Part shown: in pieces, positions 12,006-22,512 of the stretch
How positions within the stretch are numbered: position 1 is the stretch's first letter
How the letters are laid out: every line of letters starts with the position of its first letter
NCBI GenBank assembly: GCA_905147135.1
Contig: LR990042.1
Coordinates: forward strand, 11,957,545-12,021,544
Length of the DNA stretch: 64,000 nucleotides
Direction of reading: 5' to 3'
Origin: Blastobasis lacticolella
Lineage: Eukaryota > Arthropoda > Insecta > Lepidoptera > Blastobasidae
Made by a program: the position numbers and the translations under genes
Notes under the pieces: model-generated
The model's input: the letters and a program-made list of their open reading frames with translations, nothing else
Told to the model about the DNA's origin: nothing
Databases searched by the model: none

Positions 12006-13680
12006 GTCTTGTATTTATAGAAATAATTTATAATTTGTAGAAATTATATGGAAGTAGGTAGGCGCTTACACTCGTGTTCACAAAGGCTACTTGTCTAAGT
12101 AAAATAGCTTTACTATGCCAAGTAAGGCACTTCTGACAGCGGCTCATTAGTAAGTGAACGCACTGCGTTCAATATAGCTCTATCAAATTTATTAATTTTG
12201 ACGGACGCATAGTGCCGATCGTCATTATTAATTATTTATTTATTTAAAACTTCATGCACTGATACGTACAAAGGCGGACTTAAAATATCATTATGTATTA
12301 TCAGTTGGAACCCTGTGCGTTCGCGCACACTGTGAGAGCCCAAGTAGGTAGTAACGTTTGATAATACGGGTATTCGTTTTGCATATTACCAAGTTATTAT
12401 TTTCTTATATTAAAGTAATTCACGGCGTAAAATAAGTAAAAACGTTGTAAAAAGCAGCGGTTAAGAATCGTCGATATATTTCCATTTCCAAAGCAGGAAA
12501 ACTGATCGCGAACTCCTCAAGATTATCTGCCGCAAACAAACAAACAACTGAACAAACTTTTCTCCGGCGATACAGGTACATAAAGATAAACATACGAACT
12601 CAACTTCGCGAAGTAGGAATGCCACGCACTCGGCTACACAACAGGCTATCATCTCCGCATAAAATATCACCGTTTCGCGAACATTAGTTACTCTACAACT
12701 TTTTACCAACCGAAAAATACACTCCGGTTTATTGCGACACTCTGTTAATACTGATTTCCTTTTCTTCCCCAACTTGGAACATTTTTATGCTCATCCTCGG
12801 AACTTTTGCAATCCACTTATATCAGCCGTGAAGCGCTAAGCAAACACAAAAAGTTCTCCATGTTTAATCTGCACTCTCTAAGGATATTCATTGAAATTTC
12901 GCTCGGGGAGTCACTTTAAATAATCCGTGGGGACGTAATTTTTATTTATATACGATTTTTCACCCACTTTTCGTGTGCGGGCGTGATTTGAAAGCCGGAG
13001 TGGAGGACCGCCGAGGAAACGGTTTCGCAGTATTACCTCTTGATTCAAGGGTAGCGGATAAGGAATTCCTTTTTCAATTCCTTATCTGAGTAACGGCTAG
13101 ATACCTAGCTGTTCTATGTGGGTAATTAATATGGCCAATAATAAAAAAACTCTCATACTGTAAACATTTATGTAAAAATTTTTTTTACATAAAATACTCA
13201 AATATCCGCATAGTACGTAAATATCCATTTAGCGCTATTTGAAGTATTCATAAACATCCGACAAACAATAACGGCATCATAACATGTAACGCATACTATG
13301 TCTATGCGTCAAGTACTAAAGTACCTACATTCAGTGTTACTACATAAATTTTTGTGTAGCGTCACAATTTTTCGGCACCCAAGTCGAAAGCTCGGCACCG
13401 CGGGAACCACGGCGGGAGCTTAGGTGCATAAATTACCGGGTGCGTAAGACTCCTCGGCTGACTTGTAAAATTGAGCATGCCCGCTTCTTTCGGAGGAATT
13501 TTGATAAATAGCTCGCCGAAATAATTTCCCTCGTCCTATAACGATTCTCCCGTACATCCCGCAGTCAACGGGAAGGGGTTGCTCTCGTTCGGGTATTCGC
13601 AGATGAAAGGTGAAAAGTAAAACTGGATTGACGTAAGGTCACACCATCTGTCAGATACTGGCCGTGTGGTCAGGCCATCT
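12006..13680. other. Mostly gene-free stretch
   Basis: A possible scrap of LINE 3' UTR lies at about 12236-12285 (ATTTATTTAAAACTTCATGC then GTACAAAGGCGGACTTA). The 103-codon minus ORF at 12461-12772 starts at TTG, has no recognisable domain and is probably random. A palindrome with 8-bp arms and a 1-bp centre is at 12155-12171. GC-elevated sequence lies at about 13380-13570. No host exon is seen. Confidence 0.4.
13057..13086. repeat. Perfect 11-bp hairpin
   Basis: GATAAGGAATT (13057-13067) is the exact reverse complement of AATTCCTTATC (13076-13086), with an 8-base loop. It lies in non-coding DNA next to a GC-rich patch. No function is assigned; hairpins of this size arise by chance in 64 kb. 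Confidence 0.5.
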
Positions 13681-13950
13681 ATAATAAGTTCTCAAATGAA
13701 AAACCATTTTTCTTTACAAGCTTTTATCGCGCGGTGTAGTATTAAGACCATTACAAAGAGCCCAAACACGATGTATTATGTTGTTGCGTTCATTAATTCC
13801 TATCGTTACCTTCCGAATTCGATACCATGTTAACATTGTAATCCAAGTTATATAGGTATACTAAATTTCAGCTCAATTGAACGCCGGGAAGTGGGTCAAA
13901 TAAGGTTTGCAAAATTCCAGGACATTAAAGTGAAGTTAAAAAAGCCTTGT
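13681..13950 (+). mobile_element. Interspersed repeat C, copy 1 (inverted-end element)
   Basis: Shares an ordered series of words with 15911-16226: AATAAGTTCTCAAATG, ACAAGCTTTTATCGCGC, AAGACCATT.CAAAGAGCCC, AAACACGAT, ATTTCAGCT.AAT.GA, and a degraded AAAAAGCCTTGT end. In the other copy the two ends form a perfect 12-bp inverted repeat. No ORF is present, so it is non-autonomous. I have not assigned a superfamily. Confidence 0.65.
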
Positions 13951-13987
13951 CCAGCGCCATTTTCTGTTGACTATTTTCTACCCTACG

Positions 13988-14028
13988 ATCTCCAACCTGC
14001 CTGCAAAACGTAGAGTTATGTAAAAAAT
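13988..14028 (+). mobile_element. LINE 3' tail fragment, decayed
   Basis: CGATCTCCAACCTGCCTGC followed by a GTAGAGTTATG-like end matches the module CGATCTCCAACCCGCCTGCC...GTGGAGATTATGG at 21118-21157. It directly follows repeat C copy 1. Only about 40 bp are recognisable. Confidence 0.45.
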
Positions 14029-14280
14029 ACCTATAATGTTTGGATATTCGGGTTTTATTATACAATATTTTAATAAGTAGGTATAGGTATACTCGTAATA
14101 CTCACTAGTTATACTTTTGCCGGCGTCTTCTTCGCGCATACTTCGATATAAATAATAACTTCCCCCCCGTACATGTTGAGATTTCCCATGTGGTCACCAT
14201 CAATCAAGCTAGCTGAAATATCGATAGCATTACAAGTATGTACAGTATGTATAATAACCGTTATAGTTTCAACTATACAT

Positions 14281-14390
14281 AGTATAAAACAAAAGTCGCT
14301 TCCCGCCGTCTGGGAACAATGTACGCTTAAATCTTTTAAACTACGCAACGAATTTTAACAAGAGGAAGATTTATAAGCAAGAAAAGCAAG
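14281..14390 (+). repeat. Interspersed repeat E, copy 1
   Basis: AGTATAAAACAAAAGTCGCT, CCGCCGTCTG, CTACGCAACGAATTTTAA and AGATTTATAAGCAAGAAAA occur in the same order as in 54186-54315. Relative to that copy, this one lacks about 35 bp between the AATTTTAA and AAGAGGAAG words. The family looks like part of an old lepidopteran transposable element; its class cannot be told from these fragments. Confidence 0.6.
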
Positions 14391-15080
14391 TACAGGTAAG
14401 GTAGGTGTACGCGAACAAATTCGCGCCGGGTCCACTAGTGTATCTATATACGCATAGGGATCCTCGTTGTGTATACTTTATTATAAAACGTAAAAATAGG
14501 ATGTCCGAAAGTGACGAAGCGCGAGCGACCCGCCCCGGAGCGCTGGGAATTCTTATCATCCGAACGCAGCACTTTGATTACGAACGAAAGGAATATTTAA
14601 AGAAGCTTTCGCGTGCTTTGTGTTCCCGACGCATGTGCAAAATTTATGTATGAAATATGACTGAGCATTACGCCGTGAAGGGATCTCTTTGTCTGCTACT
14701 ATTTTCCTGTTATTTGCTGTGTTATTCCGGCTTGTAGTTACAGCGAATCCTTTTGAGTGCGCCGCGCGGTATCCGATCAAACGGCACTATTCGTCGGATG
14801 TTACTCTAATTCGTAACGTGCATTGGGCCCGGGGTCGTACCTGTGTCAATAAAGTTCTGTGCGGGTTGATAAGCCTCCCGATGGCGAGTAACTTGTCCCG
14901 GTCATTGAAAATGGGTCTGATTCCATCAGATACCCTCATTGCTATCATTTATTCATCAGTCCGTGAATGCTTAAGCTTCTCGTGTCACGAACTAAGCGAG
15001 TTCCACATTGCCGGCTAATGGTATTGCATTTGGTGTAACTACGAGTAGTAGTATTCGGTTAATGTGCATTAGCAATCGTG
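14391..15080. other. Gene-free stretch
   Basis: Overlapping ORFs on both strands (14405-14653 +, 14371-14559 -, 14556-14780 -, 14689-15018 +) reflect slightly higher GC content. None has a recognisable domain. The longest, 109 codons at 14689-15018, starts at TTG or similar and lacks any clear splice context. I treat them as chance. Confidence 0.4.
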
Positions 15081-15081
15081 T

Positions 15082-15212
15082 GTCGGTGGCTTAGTGGTTA
15101 AGGGGTCCGACTCGTAAGCGAGAAGTCCCGGGTTCGAATCCCACTATCGCCATGTGCCAATGACGCTTTTCTGAGTTATGTACATCTGTTGATCACTAAC
15201 TGATGCTCTTAC
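15082..15212 (+). mobile_element. SINE-1 5' half: tRNA-like head plus body start
   Basis: A tRNA-like head has an A-box-like TGGCTTAGTGGTTAAGG (15087-15103) and a B-box GGTTCGAATCC (15131-15141). It is followed by non-tRNA body sequence ending in GATGCTCTTAC (to about 15212). The anticodon arm does not fold as a normal 5-bp stem with 7-base loop, so this is a Pol III-derived SINE head and not a working tRNA gene. The body ends at CTTAC, where 3'-half copies elsewhere in the window begin. I infer it is the 5' half of the same family. Confidence 0.7.
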
Positions 15213-15910
15213 ATAAGTGATAAATATGCGTTTGCATAATTGTACTTATTTTTACGCGAACTTCCAATGTTCACAATTTTGACAAACATGAGTTCTTGTT
15301 TTCAACAGGCTCTCCAAGCTTTATGTCATATCAAAGAGAAACCACACCCATCGCGTGTGAGTCCCGATTGATGTAATAATCAAATCTTTAGATTTACCAA
15401 AGATTGGAATTTTAATATTAAATGGGATAGGATAAAATAACAAACAAGAACGTGTAGCTATCTAAAAACTAGCTCCTGATTCACACCCACTTTGACCTAG
15501 CTTATCGAACCCTATCACTTGTAACACTTTACTGTCCCACCTTTCACACCCACTGCTTTGACTTAGTTTACCAATAACATCTAACCCTCTCACTTCTGAC
15601 ACGTTGTTGTATAATTTTCTGAACCTTGTAGCTTCAAGTTAACCCGTAAAATCGCTAGGCCAGGCCACGCACGGCCTACGGCGTCCATTAGCAGACGGGC
15701 AGCCAGAATCAAATCTCGCCGCTTACAGTGTTACCAGATCCGAAGGCCTGTAATTGACGTCCGTTTCAAACTTAGATCAAACCAATAAAGGGGTTTCAAA
15801 TATCTGTCCTCTATATTCGTGGTGGCGATGTGCGGAGAGTGTGCAGATCTCTGTGTACCTGTTCGTCAACTGATATTTAGAATGATATTGGTACGAAACG
15901 TATTTGGACT
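15213..15910. other. Gene-free stretch with a local tandem duplication
   Basis: Apart from the duplication at 15480-15609, I see neither exons nor recognisable repeats. GC rises modestly at 15655-15730. Confidence 0.45.
15480..15609. repeat. Imperfect tandem duplication, about 60 bp
   Basis: TTCACACCCACTTTGACCTAG...CTATCACTTGTAACACTTTACTG (15480-15534) is echoed by TTTCACACCCACTGCTTTGACTTAG...CCTCTCACTTCTGACACGTTGTTG (15543-15609). The copies differ by substitutions and small indels, so the duplication is old. Confidence 0.6.
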
Positions 15911-16226
15911 TAATAAGTTCTCAAATGGAAAACATTTTTTCGTAACAAGCTTTTATCGCGCTGTATAGTATTTCCATTCCAAGACCATTCCAAAGAGCCC
16001 AAACACGATTTCATTATATTATTGTGTTCATTAGTTCCTATGACCACCTTTTGACTCCATCATCAGATCAGCTCCTTGGTACCATATTAATGCATTGCAT
16101 TCCCATTTACATAGATATACAAAATTTCAGCTTAATCGGATACCAACAAATGGTTGAAATTTTTTTTGTAAATTTTAACGGACAAGTTACATACGAACAG
16201 TGCCAGTTACATAAAAGCTTGTAAAA
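15911..16226 (+). mobile_element. Interspersed repeat C, copy 2, with 12-bp inverted ends
   Basis: ACAAGCTTTTAT (15945-15956) is the exact reverse complement of ATAAAAGCTTGT (16211-16222), bounding 278 bp. The interior matches 13717-13950 in order. Homology with copy 1 also extends about 30 bp left of the inverted repeat (AATAAGTTCTCAAATG), so the repeat family may be larger than the inverted-end unit. There is no transposase; MITE-like is the closest description I can support. Confidence 0.65.
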
Positions 16227-16835
16227 AGACGACAAGTCGAGTCTCCATGCTGACTCGCGCGATGAGGGTTCTGATGAATCTTATAACTATAGAAGCAAGA
16301 GCTATTTTCTAACCACATAACAAGTTTGTTTGTAAAGATTACATACATACATTCGAACATAAAGCTCACGTCTCTAAAGGTTGTTTAAAATGATCTCCAA
16401 AACTATAATAGGAATATCGCTATGGTCTTCCAAATCTTGACTAATATGAATTAAGATAAGAGGAGCCCGAGACCGAAACAAAGAATACCTTCACCGTAAA
16501 TGTACATTAACGGTTCGCCGCACTTGAGTTTTGCATAAAATCGGTATACAAATTACTAGACACCTACAACAAGAGCAAACGCCTACAAATACTGCATTAG
16601 CAAATGCAACTGTAATATACAGTGTCGATTGCTTTGGTTAGGGCGTAACTTACTAAAAATAGGTAAGCTAAACACTATTATTGTTTAATAAGTAAGTATC
16701 TTCTTTATAAATACACACAGACAATGTAAGTAATTCCTTGCTAATATTAGATTACAATCTCTTTTTCTCTTTGATTACAATCTATTTCATGAAAAGAAGC
16801 ATTAAACCAATTTATTCGAAAAAAAAAATAAGATG
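16227..16835. other. Gene-free AT-rich stretch
   Basis: AT-rich DNA with a repeated GATTACAATCT word near 16750-16790. No exon or known repeat is recognised. Confidence 0.45.
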
Positions 16836-16841
16836 TCAGTC
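16836..16841 (+). promoter_or_regulatory. Possible initiator (TCAGTC) upstream of the candidate exon
   Basis: TCAGTC matches the arthropod initiator consensus and lies about 230 bp upstream of the candidate start codon at 17066. I see no TATA box at -30, and the bases at +28 do not fit a DPE well. A six-base match is weak; it is listed only because of its position. Confidence 0.2.
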
Positions 16842-17065
16842 GGTCGAGCGTCTTTTGTTTCATTGAGGGTGGATGTATTTTGTTTGCAAAATGTCAACCA
16901 CCAATGGGCAATGTTATCACCGTCTCATCTAACCACTAATTCGCTATCACTTATGTTTCACTTAATTACTTAGCTAAATTGTTTCTCAAGTGTTCTCCTC
17001 TAATTTTACTAACCTAATTCTCGCTGTTTGTTTGTGGTGTGTGTGTTGTGTGTGAGCGCGTCAAA

Positions 17066-17173
17066 ATGGTGTTCGGTGCGGTGCGTGATATGCTTAAAAT
17101 GTCTCGGAATCTTAGATACATTCACGACGATCGCCCAGCCGCCATGGAAGTCGACGAACCTGACGATGTTATG
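17066..17173 (+). CDS. Candidate coding exon of an unrecognised host gene (36 codons)
   Basis: The ATG at 17066 sits in a favourable context (CAAAATGG). It opens 36 codons: a basic, Met-rich start (MVFGAVRDMLKMSRNLRYI), then HDDRPAA, then an acidic MEVDEPDDVM end. A GT donor (ATG|GTATTT) follows directly at 17174; without splicing the frame stops seven codons later. The acidic, low-complexity-free end is unlike the random ORFs nearby. Upstream, TTTTACTAAC followed by a T/G-rich tract and AG at 17055-17056 could be a branch site and acceptor, so this may be a first or an internal exon. I do not recognise the protein and found no partner exon. It is a best guess and not an established gene. Confidence 0.4.
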
Positions 17174-18209
17174 GTATTTTTAAGATTTTTTATTTAGTTT
17201 TACTAAGTCTAAGAATGCGATCCATAACAAATTTAAATGGTTTCGATTTGGATATATTTACTTTCGGTTTTGAAGATATAAATACCATATTATGTGTTTA
17301 CTTGAGTCTTCGCATCTGTAAAAGAATTTTAAGTAAGAAAGGACCTATAGAGAAACTGACTTTCGAGACACTTTAATAGTGTTTCTAACAATTTATAATT
17401 AGTTATACCTACCCAAATAATATATAGTAATATTATATTGTTCGATGACACCTTAGTGGTATAAAATAAAAAATGGTACGCCCCTGTATCAAGTATTTAG
17501 TTTATTTTTTAATGTCATCGGTACTTAGGTAGGTAATTTAATGGGTATTGATATAGGCATCGACGTTTATTTTACATAAGCAATGAGCAACACTTACGTC
17601 CTATGCCAATGTTATAATTCTAATAATACTTATATATAGGTTTGTACGAATTCCGTGAATATAGTTACAACACAATTTATCGCCTGGACGAAAATAATAA
17701 TCTTAAAGGGAAATAGTTTCTCAGAACACTTTCTTGGAACCACACATAGGTATGTCCGAGAGCTGTAACAGGGAAACTTGCGGTACCGTAGTTGCATTCG
17801 ACGTGTCACGCCGTAAACATTAATCAGAGGGGACCTACGCCATATACACCTGAGAGTCTGTGGCTACTGTTTTCTAAATGTTCGGCGATTGTGGGGTCTC
17901 AGTGCTGGCGGTAGACTGTAAGAGCCATGGTTTCGGCTGTAGAACGTCCACTGATAAGCATAGACCACCCCGCTCGCTTTCTACACCGATCGCCTCTGGG
18001 CCTCCTGCGACTTTTACGAGGTCGTCCGTCTCTCGACTATAAGATTGACAAACGAGTAATCAGTCATCATCACTAACAGCCAGCAGCAACAGCCCGTGGC
18101 AATCTAATGTTATTTGAAACTCCACTATATTATCGAGGACTCATGATTGGCAGTCACATTATAATATCATATATCACATCACATTACCAGCTTAAAACAT
18201 ATGAGAGCT
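17174..18209. other. Intron of the candidate gene or intergenic DNA
   Basis: AT-rich to 17750, then a GC-elevated part at about 17880-18060 with no clear exon. No known repeat is recognised. If the exon at 17066-17173 is real, this is the start of a long intron. Confidence 0.4.
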
Positions 18210-18362
18210 TCCAGGACAGTAGAGGGCATTACCATAACCTCATCGCTTAGTATCTTCCGAAGTATCTTCTCGTTGGTCTGCCTCTATGACATAAGTCGCT
18301 ATGCGACACGCGTCTAAGAAGGAATGGCGTTTTTTTTCTCCACCGGACACCACACGTCCATA
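18210..18362 (-). mobile_element. LINE 3' tail fragment, decayed
   Basis: On the minus strand it reads GTGTGGTGTCCGGTGGAG, then AGCGACTTATG, then CGATGAGGTTATGGTAATGCC. The same order occurs at 20970-21160 (ATGCCGTGTGGTGTCCGGTAGAG, GGCGACTAAC, GGAGATTATGGCAATAACC). The sequence between the modules is diverged and the far 3' end is missing. Confidence 0.5.
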
Positions 18363-20300
18363 TACTACACAAGTTACATATACCTACAATAAACACATTT
18401 TATGATTTACGAAGTTTCGAGATATTTCGGTTTCACGCTTGGTACTGATTGTGTTGATCAGTAGTAGACTGGTGGTATTGATTACATTATTATTTTGTCA
18501 CTGGGGCTCCACCCTGCACTTTTGCGAAGTGGGTACTTACGCTTGCACAACCAACAGCTTATTTCATTTCTACTAGTCACCGTGTTATTACACCTACTGG
18601 GGATGTATTGTGTTCCAACAAAAATTAAATTTCTAGAAAAGGTACATAAAACGCTTAGATGTTTGCTTTCGTACTTTCATGTTTTTCTAGGTATAGCAAA
18701 CGCTGAGGATAAGCCGGGCCTTTGTAACCCTGGAATTATAATTTCTAACACCTATATTTATATAATATTATCTATGCGTTGGAAAATATTATGACGGGCG
18801 TAAGGGCTTAACCACAGGCATTTCTCGGTCATGAAATACGTGTTAAAAATCACAAGACTGAAGCTGAAGAGGAAATCTGGCTCGTTTATTTTTGCTTTTA
18901 ATTTTAACCGCCTTTAAGTGGAGACGGAGGTACTCAAATAAAATATGCTCGCCTCATACATAGGTGCACTGTAAACGGGCAATATTGCACTTCGTTTACC
19001 GTCGCCGGCGACAAATATCATAACGTCGAACAGAAAAGCGTCAACGGCTGCAACACGACGAATAAGTAAACATTCGCGGCTATCAGATATTCGTCCGCAA
19101 ACAGGAGGAACGTTGCGTATTTTTGTTGCAAAAAGTTCATTACAAACATAAATCTAACGGCAGCGCACGCCCGGAAATTGATACCGGTCGCCCGGGCCGG
19201 TGTCCCTCTCAAATATTTATTAAAACGGCTATAAACGTGGCACAGTCGTCAACGCAGCACTGCCTTTGTTCCGTCCTAAATACTCATACGTTTCGGTGGA
19301 CGCGCCCTCGATAACGCATGTGACGCGCTGTCTGTCGGCTTCTGCGAAATTGCTCCGTTCCGTGTAAAACAGAATACTTACATAAGTAAGTGTGTAAAAA
19401 TGTGTTCCACGAATTTGGCTTTTTTCGGTGTTTTAAGATGCGAACGTTATAATTATGTTAATGGATCTGGCTGTCAGGAACAACCAAGTACGGAAGTCAA
19501 GTATGGAAAATTTGTATTTTCTAATCCATACATAGAAATAACGCCTATACTTTTGTTTGATAATGTCTCCAAATCTCGTGCATTTATAGTTGATACATAA
19601 AAGCTAAGCACGGAAAAACTTAGCACCTCCTGTAACGACCAGGCTGTCTGTTGAATGTAACTATAGGTTTATTATTACGTTAAGCAATAAACTGTTTACC
19701 CATCTACTCGTAAGCAAGCGTGTCATTGTTGTAACCGTAAACCCGTAAGTTGTACAAAATACCGAGTCGAGCCATCGCCCGCGTCTCAGCGTATTCCGAT
19801 TCCCAATTCCCATTCAATTGGGCGCGAACTACTAAACTCACTTACAAGCGACTTGCCGCCGAACGGCTCTCGGCGTGTTCTCAAATCCGTTCTAATCACC
19901 GCGACAGTTTTGCGAACCAATTTTAAATTCCGCCGACGGGACTGGAGGGCATTAAACGTTAATGCACCAACAATATTCCCCGGTAGGGATGGCGTCGTTT
20001 CAATATTGTATCGATATTATGTGCGTGTCGACAGTATTTGTCAATGCATTTTGTAATATTTTTGCGGAGTAACCCGCGAGTAATTACCTACCAGTCCTGT
20101 GTATTAGGCTGGCGATGCACATTAATTGAGATAAGTTATCATTTGTGTGGGTAGTACCTATAAGAAATGATTATACATAATAATTTTCTCTGTACCTACT
20201 ATTTAAACCACCACTGTACCATTTTTTTTTATTAGCGTGTCTTTCGTGAACTGAATTCCATACAGTATATCTATATTAATATTTACCAGATTATATTATG
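18363..20300. other. Gene-free stretch
   Basis: ORFs at 18495-18794, 19018-19314, 19400-19600 and 19853-20056 are short, mostly overlap open frames on the other strand and match nothing I know. Slightly GC-richer patches occur at 18990-19300 and 19765-19960. No repeat is recognised. Confidence 0.45.
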
Positions 20301-20310
20301 TCTTGTAACT

Positions 20311-20498
20311 GGTCATTTTGGCGTTAATATTGAGGATGCGCTCTCGCGCGCGAGGACCCGGGGTCCGCCTTGATAATGATCCCAGATTTAGCAGGCCTGT
20401 TAACAGGGGGACCTGACGAGATTGGATCATGGTTATACATTCAGTCGCCTGAATGTGCAGGTTTCATCACGACGTTTTCCCTCGCCGTAAGAACAGTC
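20311..20498 (-). mobile_element. SINE-1 3' half with near-perfect target-site duplication
   Basis: On the minus strand it starts GTTCTTACGGCGAGGG, then AAAACGTCGTGATGAAACCT, GCACATTCAGG, ATAACCATGATCCAATC, a GGTCCCCCTG block, TCAAGGCGGACCCCGGG, CTCGCGCGCGAGAGCGC and ATTAACGCCAAAATGA. The 12-mers TGTCTTGTAACT (20299-20310) and TGTCTTGTTACT (20499-20510) flank it with one mismatch. That pair defines the insertion and shows it entered as a 5'-truncated copy without the tRNA head. Confidence 0.8.
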
Positions 20499-20510
20499 TG
20501 TCTTGTTACT

Positions 20511-20969
20511 ATTAAACACGTTATCGACAATTTTGCCGGAGCAACGTCACAGCACTATGCACTCCCTTGGACGGGGCATCGTAAAAACTTTGGTCGCTAG
20601 ACTCCCCGCTCGCCTGGACGCTTGCAGGGAAATACGGGCGACGTCATGCAGTTTGACATTGTTTTCTAAAGTAGCTAAATTTCAATAACCCGAGAAGTTC
20701 GCCGACAGTTGAGACGTTGAATGGCGCTTAAGTCGGCCCGAGTTTTTGTTCTGATAGTTATTGTATAATAAAAGTCACTTCGCTCGGCCATTTACTATCT
20801 AGTCGAAGTTGGCGGGCTATAACAACTTTGAAGAATTTGTAATTTTGTTTGGCTTTGTCAGAATTTTTTTTTAATTTTCTACAAAAACATTTTTTAAACT
20901 ATGTTTTTACAAGTTTGCTTTCCACATAAATTACCTATAGGTATTGATTCCAATAACATAAGTGTAAAT
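20511..20969. other. Gene-free stretch
   Basis: ORF continuations at 20503-20688 are not convincing. No repeat is recognised apart from T/A runs near 20865-20905. Confidence 0.4.
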
Positions 20970-21204
20970 ATGCCGTGTGGTGTCCGGTAGAGTACCAACC
21001 CCTTACACTCGTGGGTGTCGTACAAGGCGACTAACATTTAGATGCAAAAGATCTAGAGTCTCCGTAAACTGGAAAATGGGCAGCAGCGTTTTTCATTGTT
21101 ATGTTTGCAACACTGCGATCTCCAACCCGCCTGCCAAGCGTGGAGATTATGGCAATAACCTCCACTTTTGTGGGAGAGGCCTGTTATGGGCCGTGATGAT
21201 GAAG
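20970..21204 (+). mobile_element. LINE 3' tail, best-preserved copy
   Basis: Modules in order: TGCCGTGTGGTGTCCGG, GTGGGTGTCGTACAAGGCGA, a CTAGAGTC word, GATCTCCAACCCGCCTGCC, AAGCGTGGAGATTATGGCAA, then TGGGAGAGGCCTGTTATGGG and GTGATGATGAAG. This is a typical lepidopteran LINE 3' end. A 107-codon ORF runs through it, but the frame is that of a repeat tail and is not a host gene. Confidence 0.7.
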
Positions 21205-21489
21205 TGTAAAATACCTACTCGTTTTTATTGTACAGTAACTTTTATAATTATTTCGTTTAGTCAAAACTGTCTGTTTAACTTGAATGTATTAAACTTTTAA
21301 ACTCCCGAAATAATTTTAGAAATCATTTCAGTATAGATACTCTAGTTTTTCGTGTATTAATAATTAGGCAAATATTTGACGTTCCAACCGAAAGTTTTAA
21401 AATTAAATGAGTCAAGAATTTACATATTGGAATAACCTTAAGAAAACAACTATTTTAGTATGCGATACACAAACTTTTTCATCGATATA

Positions 21490-21560
21490 GTACAATGGGG
21501 TTCGATTCCCGGCCGGGCAGAAATTTTTTGATGAATTCGAGTGTAGGCTGTTTATTTTAT
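21490..21560 (+). mobile_element. SINE-2 head fragment
   Basis: GGGGTTCGATTCCCGGCCGGGCAG (B box and 3' acceptor side of the tRNA-like head) is followed by AAATTTTTTGATGAATT, the start of the SINE-2 body. The A box is not visible upstream. The matching 3' piece lies at 21898-21950, so one copy may be split by about 340 bp of other sequence. Confidence 0.6.
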
Positions 21561-21590
21561 TTATTTATTTTATTTTATTTATTAGGAAGC
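21560..21590. repeat. Simple repeat (TTTA/TTTTA)n
   Basis: Consecutive TTTA and TTTTA units; probably a SINE-type tail or slippage product. Confidence 0.7.
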
Positions 21591-21897
21591 CAACAAAATA
21601 TGAAAATATAATAACATTTTGTTTTTAAACTAACGTATTACACAACAATCATATTTCACTTACAGGCTAACTCAACATGTATAATTCAAAAAATAATATT
21701 TCGAACCAATAAAATCTTAAATCAAAACTTCTTTTTTTCTACTGATCTTGCTTGATGTGACAATACTCATGTTAAACGCTGGACAAACGTTACATAAATT
21801 CTAAAAAAGTATAATAAAAATTATATTATATAGTTTTGTATAAACTCATGAAATACGTGACCAATTTTCGTTTAAAGGTTGGAATGTGTTACTATAT

Positions 21898-21950
21898 TAC
21901 ACAACACAAGCTTTGCTTAGTTTGGGTGTAGATAACGCTGTATAAGTGCC
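21898..21950 (+). mobile_element. SINE-2 3' fragment
   Basis: ACACAACACAAGCTTTGCTTAGTTTGGG, a GTAGATAACGCTGT-like stretch and TAAGTGCC match the family's 3' hallmark in 37630-37690. It is diverged by several substitutions. Confidence 0.6.
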
Positions 21951-22255
21951 TAACTTAACAAAATACTGTACCACCAGCACGGATACATAAAGTAGGAAAG
22001 TTATTTCCAGTCCCATTACATAACAGCATCGCGGCAACCCTTACCGCCTCTAGATACCTAGTACTATTAGGTATTATATGCTCTAGATGCTGCCAATGAG
22101 GTCCTAAATTGCCGAAGTGCAGTCTCGGGGCCGAACTTTGCCCGAACTGGCCCGGCTTAACACAACATTACCCACATCCGATACAACTCCACTATTAACA
22201 ACATTATCAGTACTCGTATTTAATACAACGTCGATTGGTGGCTTGGTCGGAATTT

Positions 22256-22288
22256 CGGTTTCATCACAATGTTTTCTGAAGACGTAAA
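22256..22288 (-). mobile_element. SINE-1 fragment (central module)
   Basis: The minus strand reads CTTTACGTCTTCAGAAAACATTGTGATGAAACCG, matching the central module (CTTACGGCGAGGGAAAACGTCGTGATGAAACC) of 20311-20498. Like the longer copies, it begins at the C(T)TTACG junction. Confidence 0.5.
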
Positions 22289-22397
22289 GGTCAGATTGAA
22301 AAATATTTCATTAAGCCCTGTTACTGCAAATACGACGTTCAAGCATCTTAAGTTCTACGAAATTGAAAAAAACAGAGGGTAAGCCATGTTCCAACCT

Positions 22398-22507
22398 GGC
22401 CATGTTCACCTGTTAGCAGGATCACGGAATTTACCTGATCTGCCAAATCATGGATCATGGTCAAGGCGGACCGGGCCGTAGGGCACGATAGCACAACCGG
22501 GACCTCA
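22398..22507 (+). mobile_element. SINE-1 3' fragment, forward orientation
   Basis: On the + strand it carries TTACCTGATCTGCCAAATCA, TGGATCATGGTCAAGGCGGA, a CCGGGCC block and GATAGCACAACCGGGAC. This matches the reverse complement of 32570-32680. The final ATTAACGCC module is lost. Confidence 0.7.
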
Positions 22508-22512
22508 CCATA

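Noticed and set aside
12461..12772. 103-codon minus ORF with Cys-rich stretch
   Set aside because: It starts at TTG. The Cys spacing fits no known zinc finger and it lies in ordinary non-coding DNA.
15082..15155. Functional tRNA gene
   Set aside because: The anticodon arm cannot form a normal 5-bp stem with 7-base loop, and the sequence runs into a SINE body.
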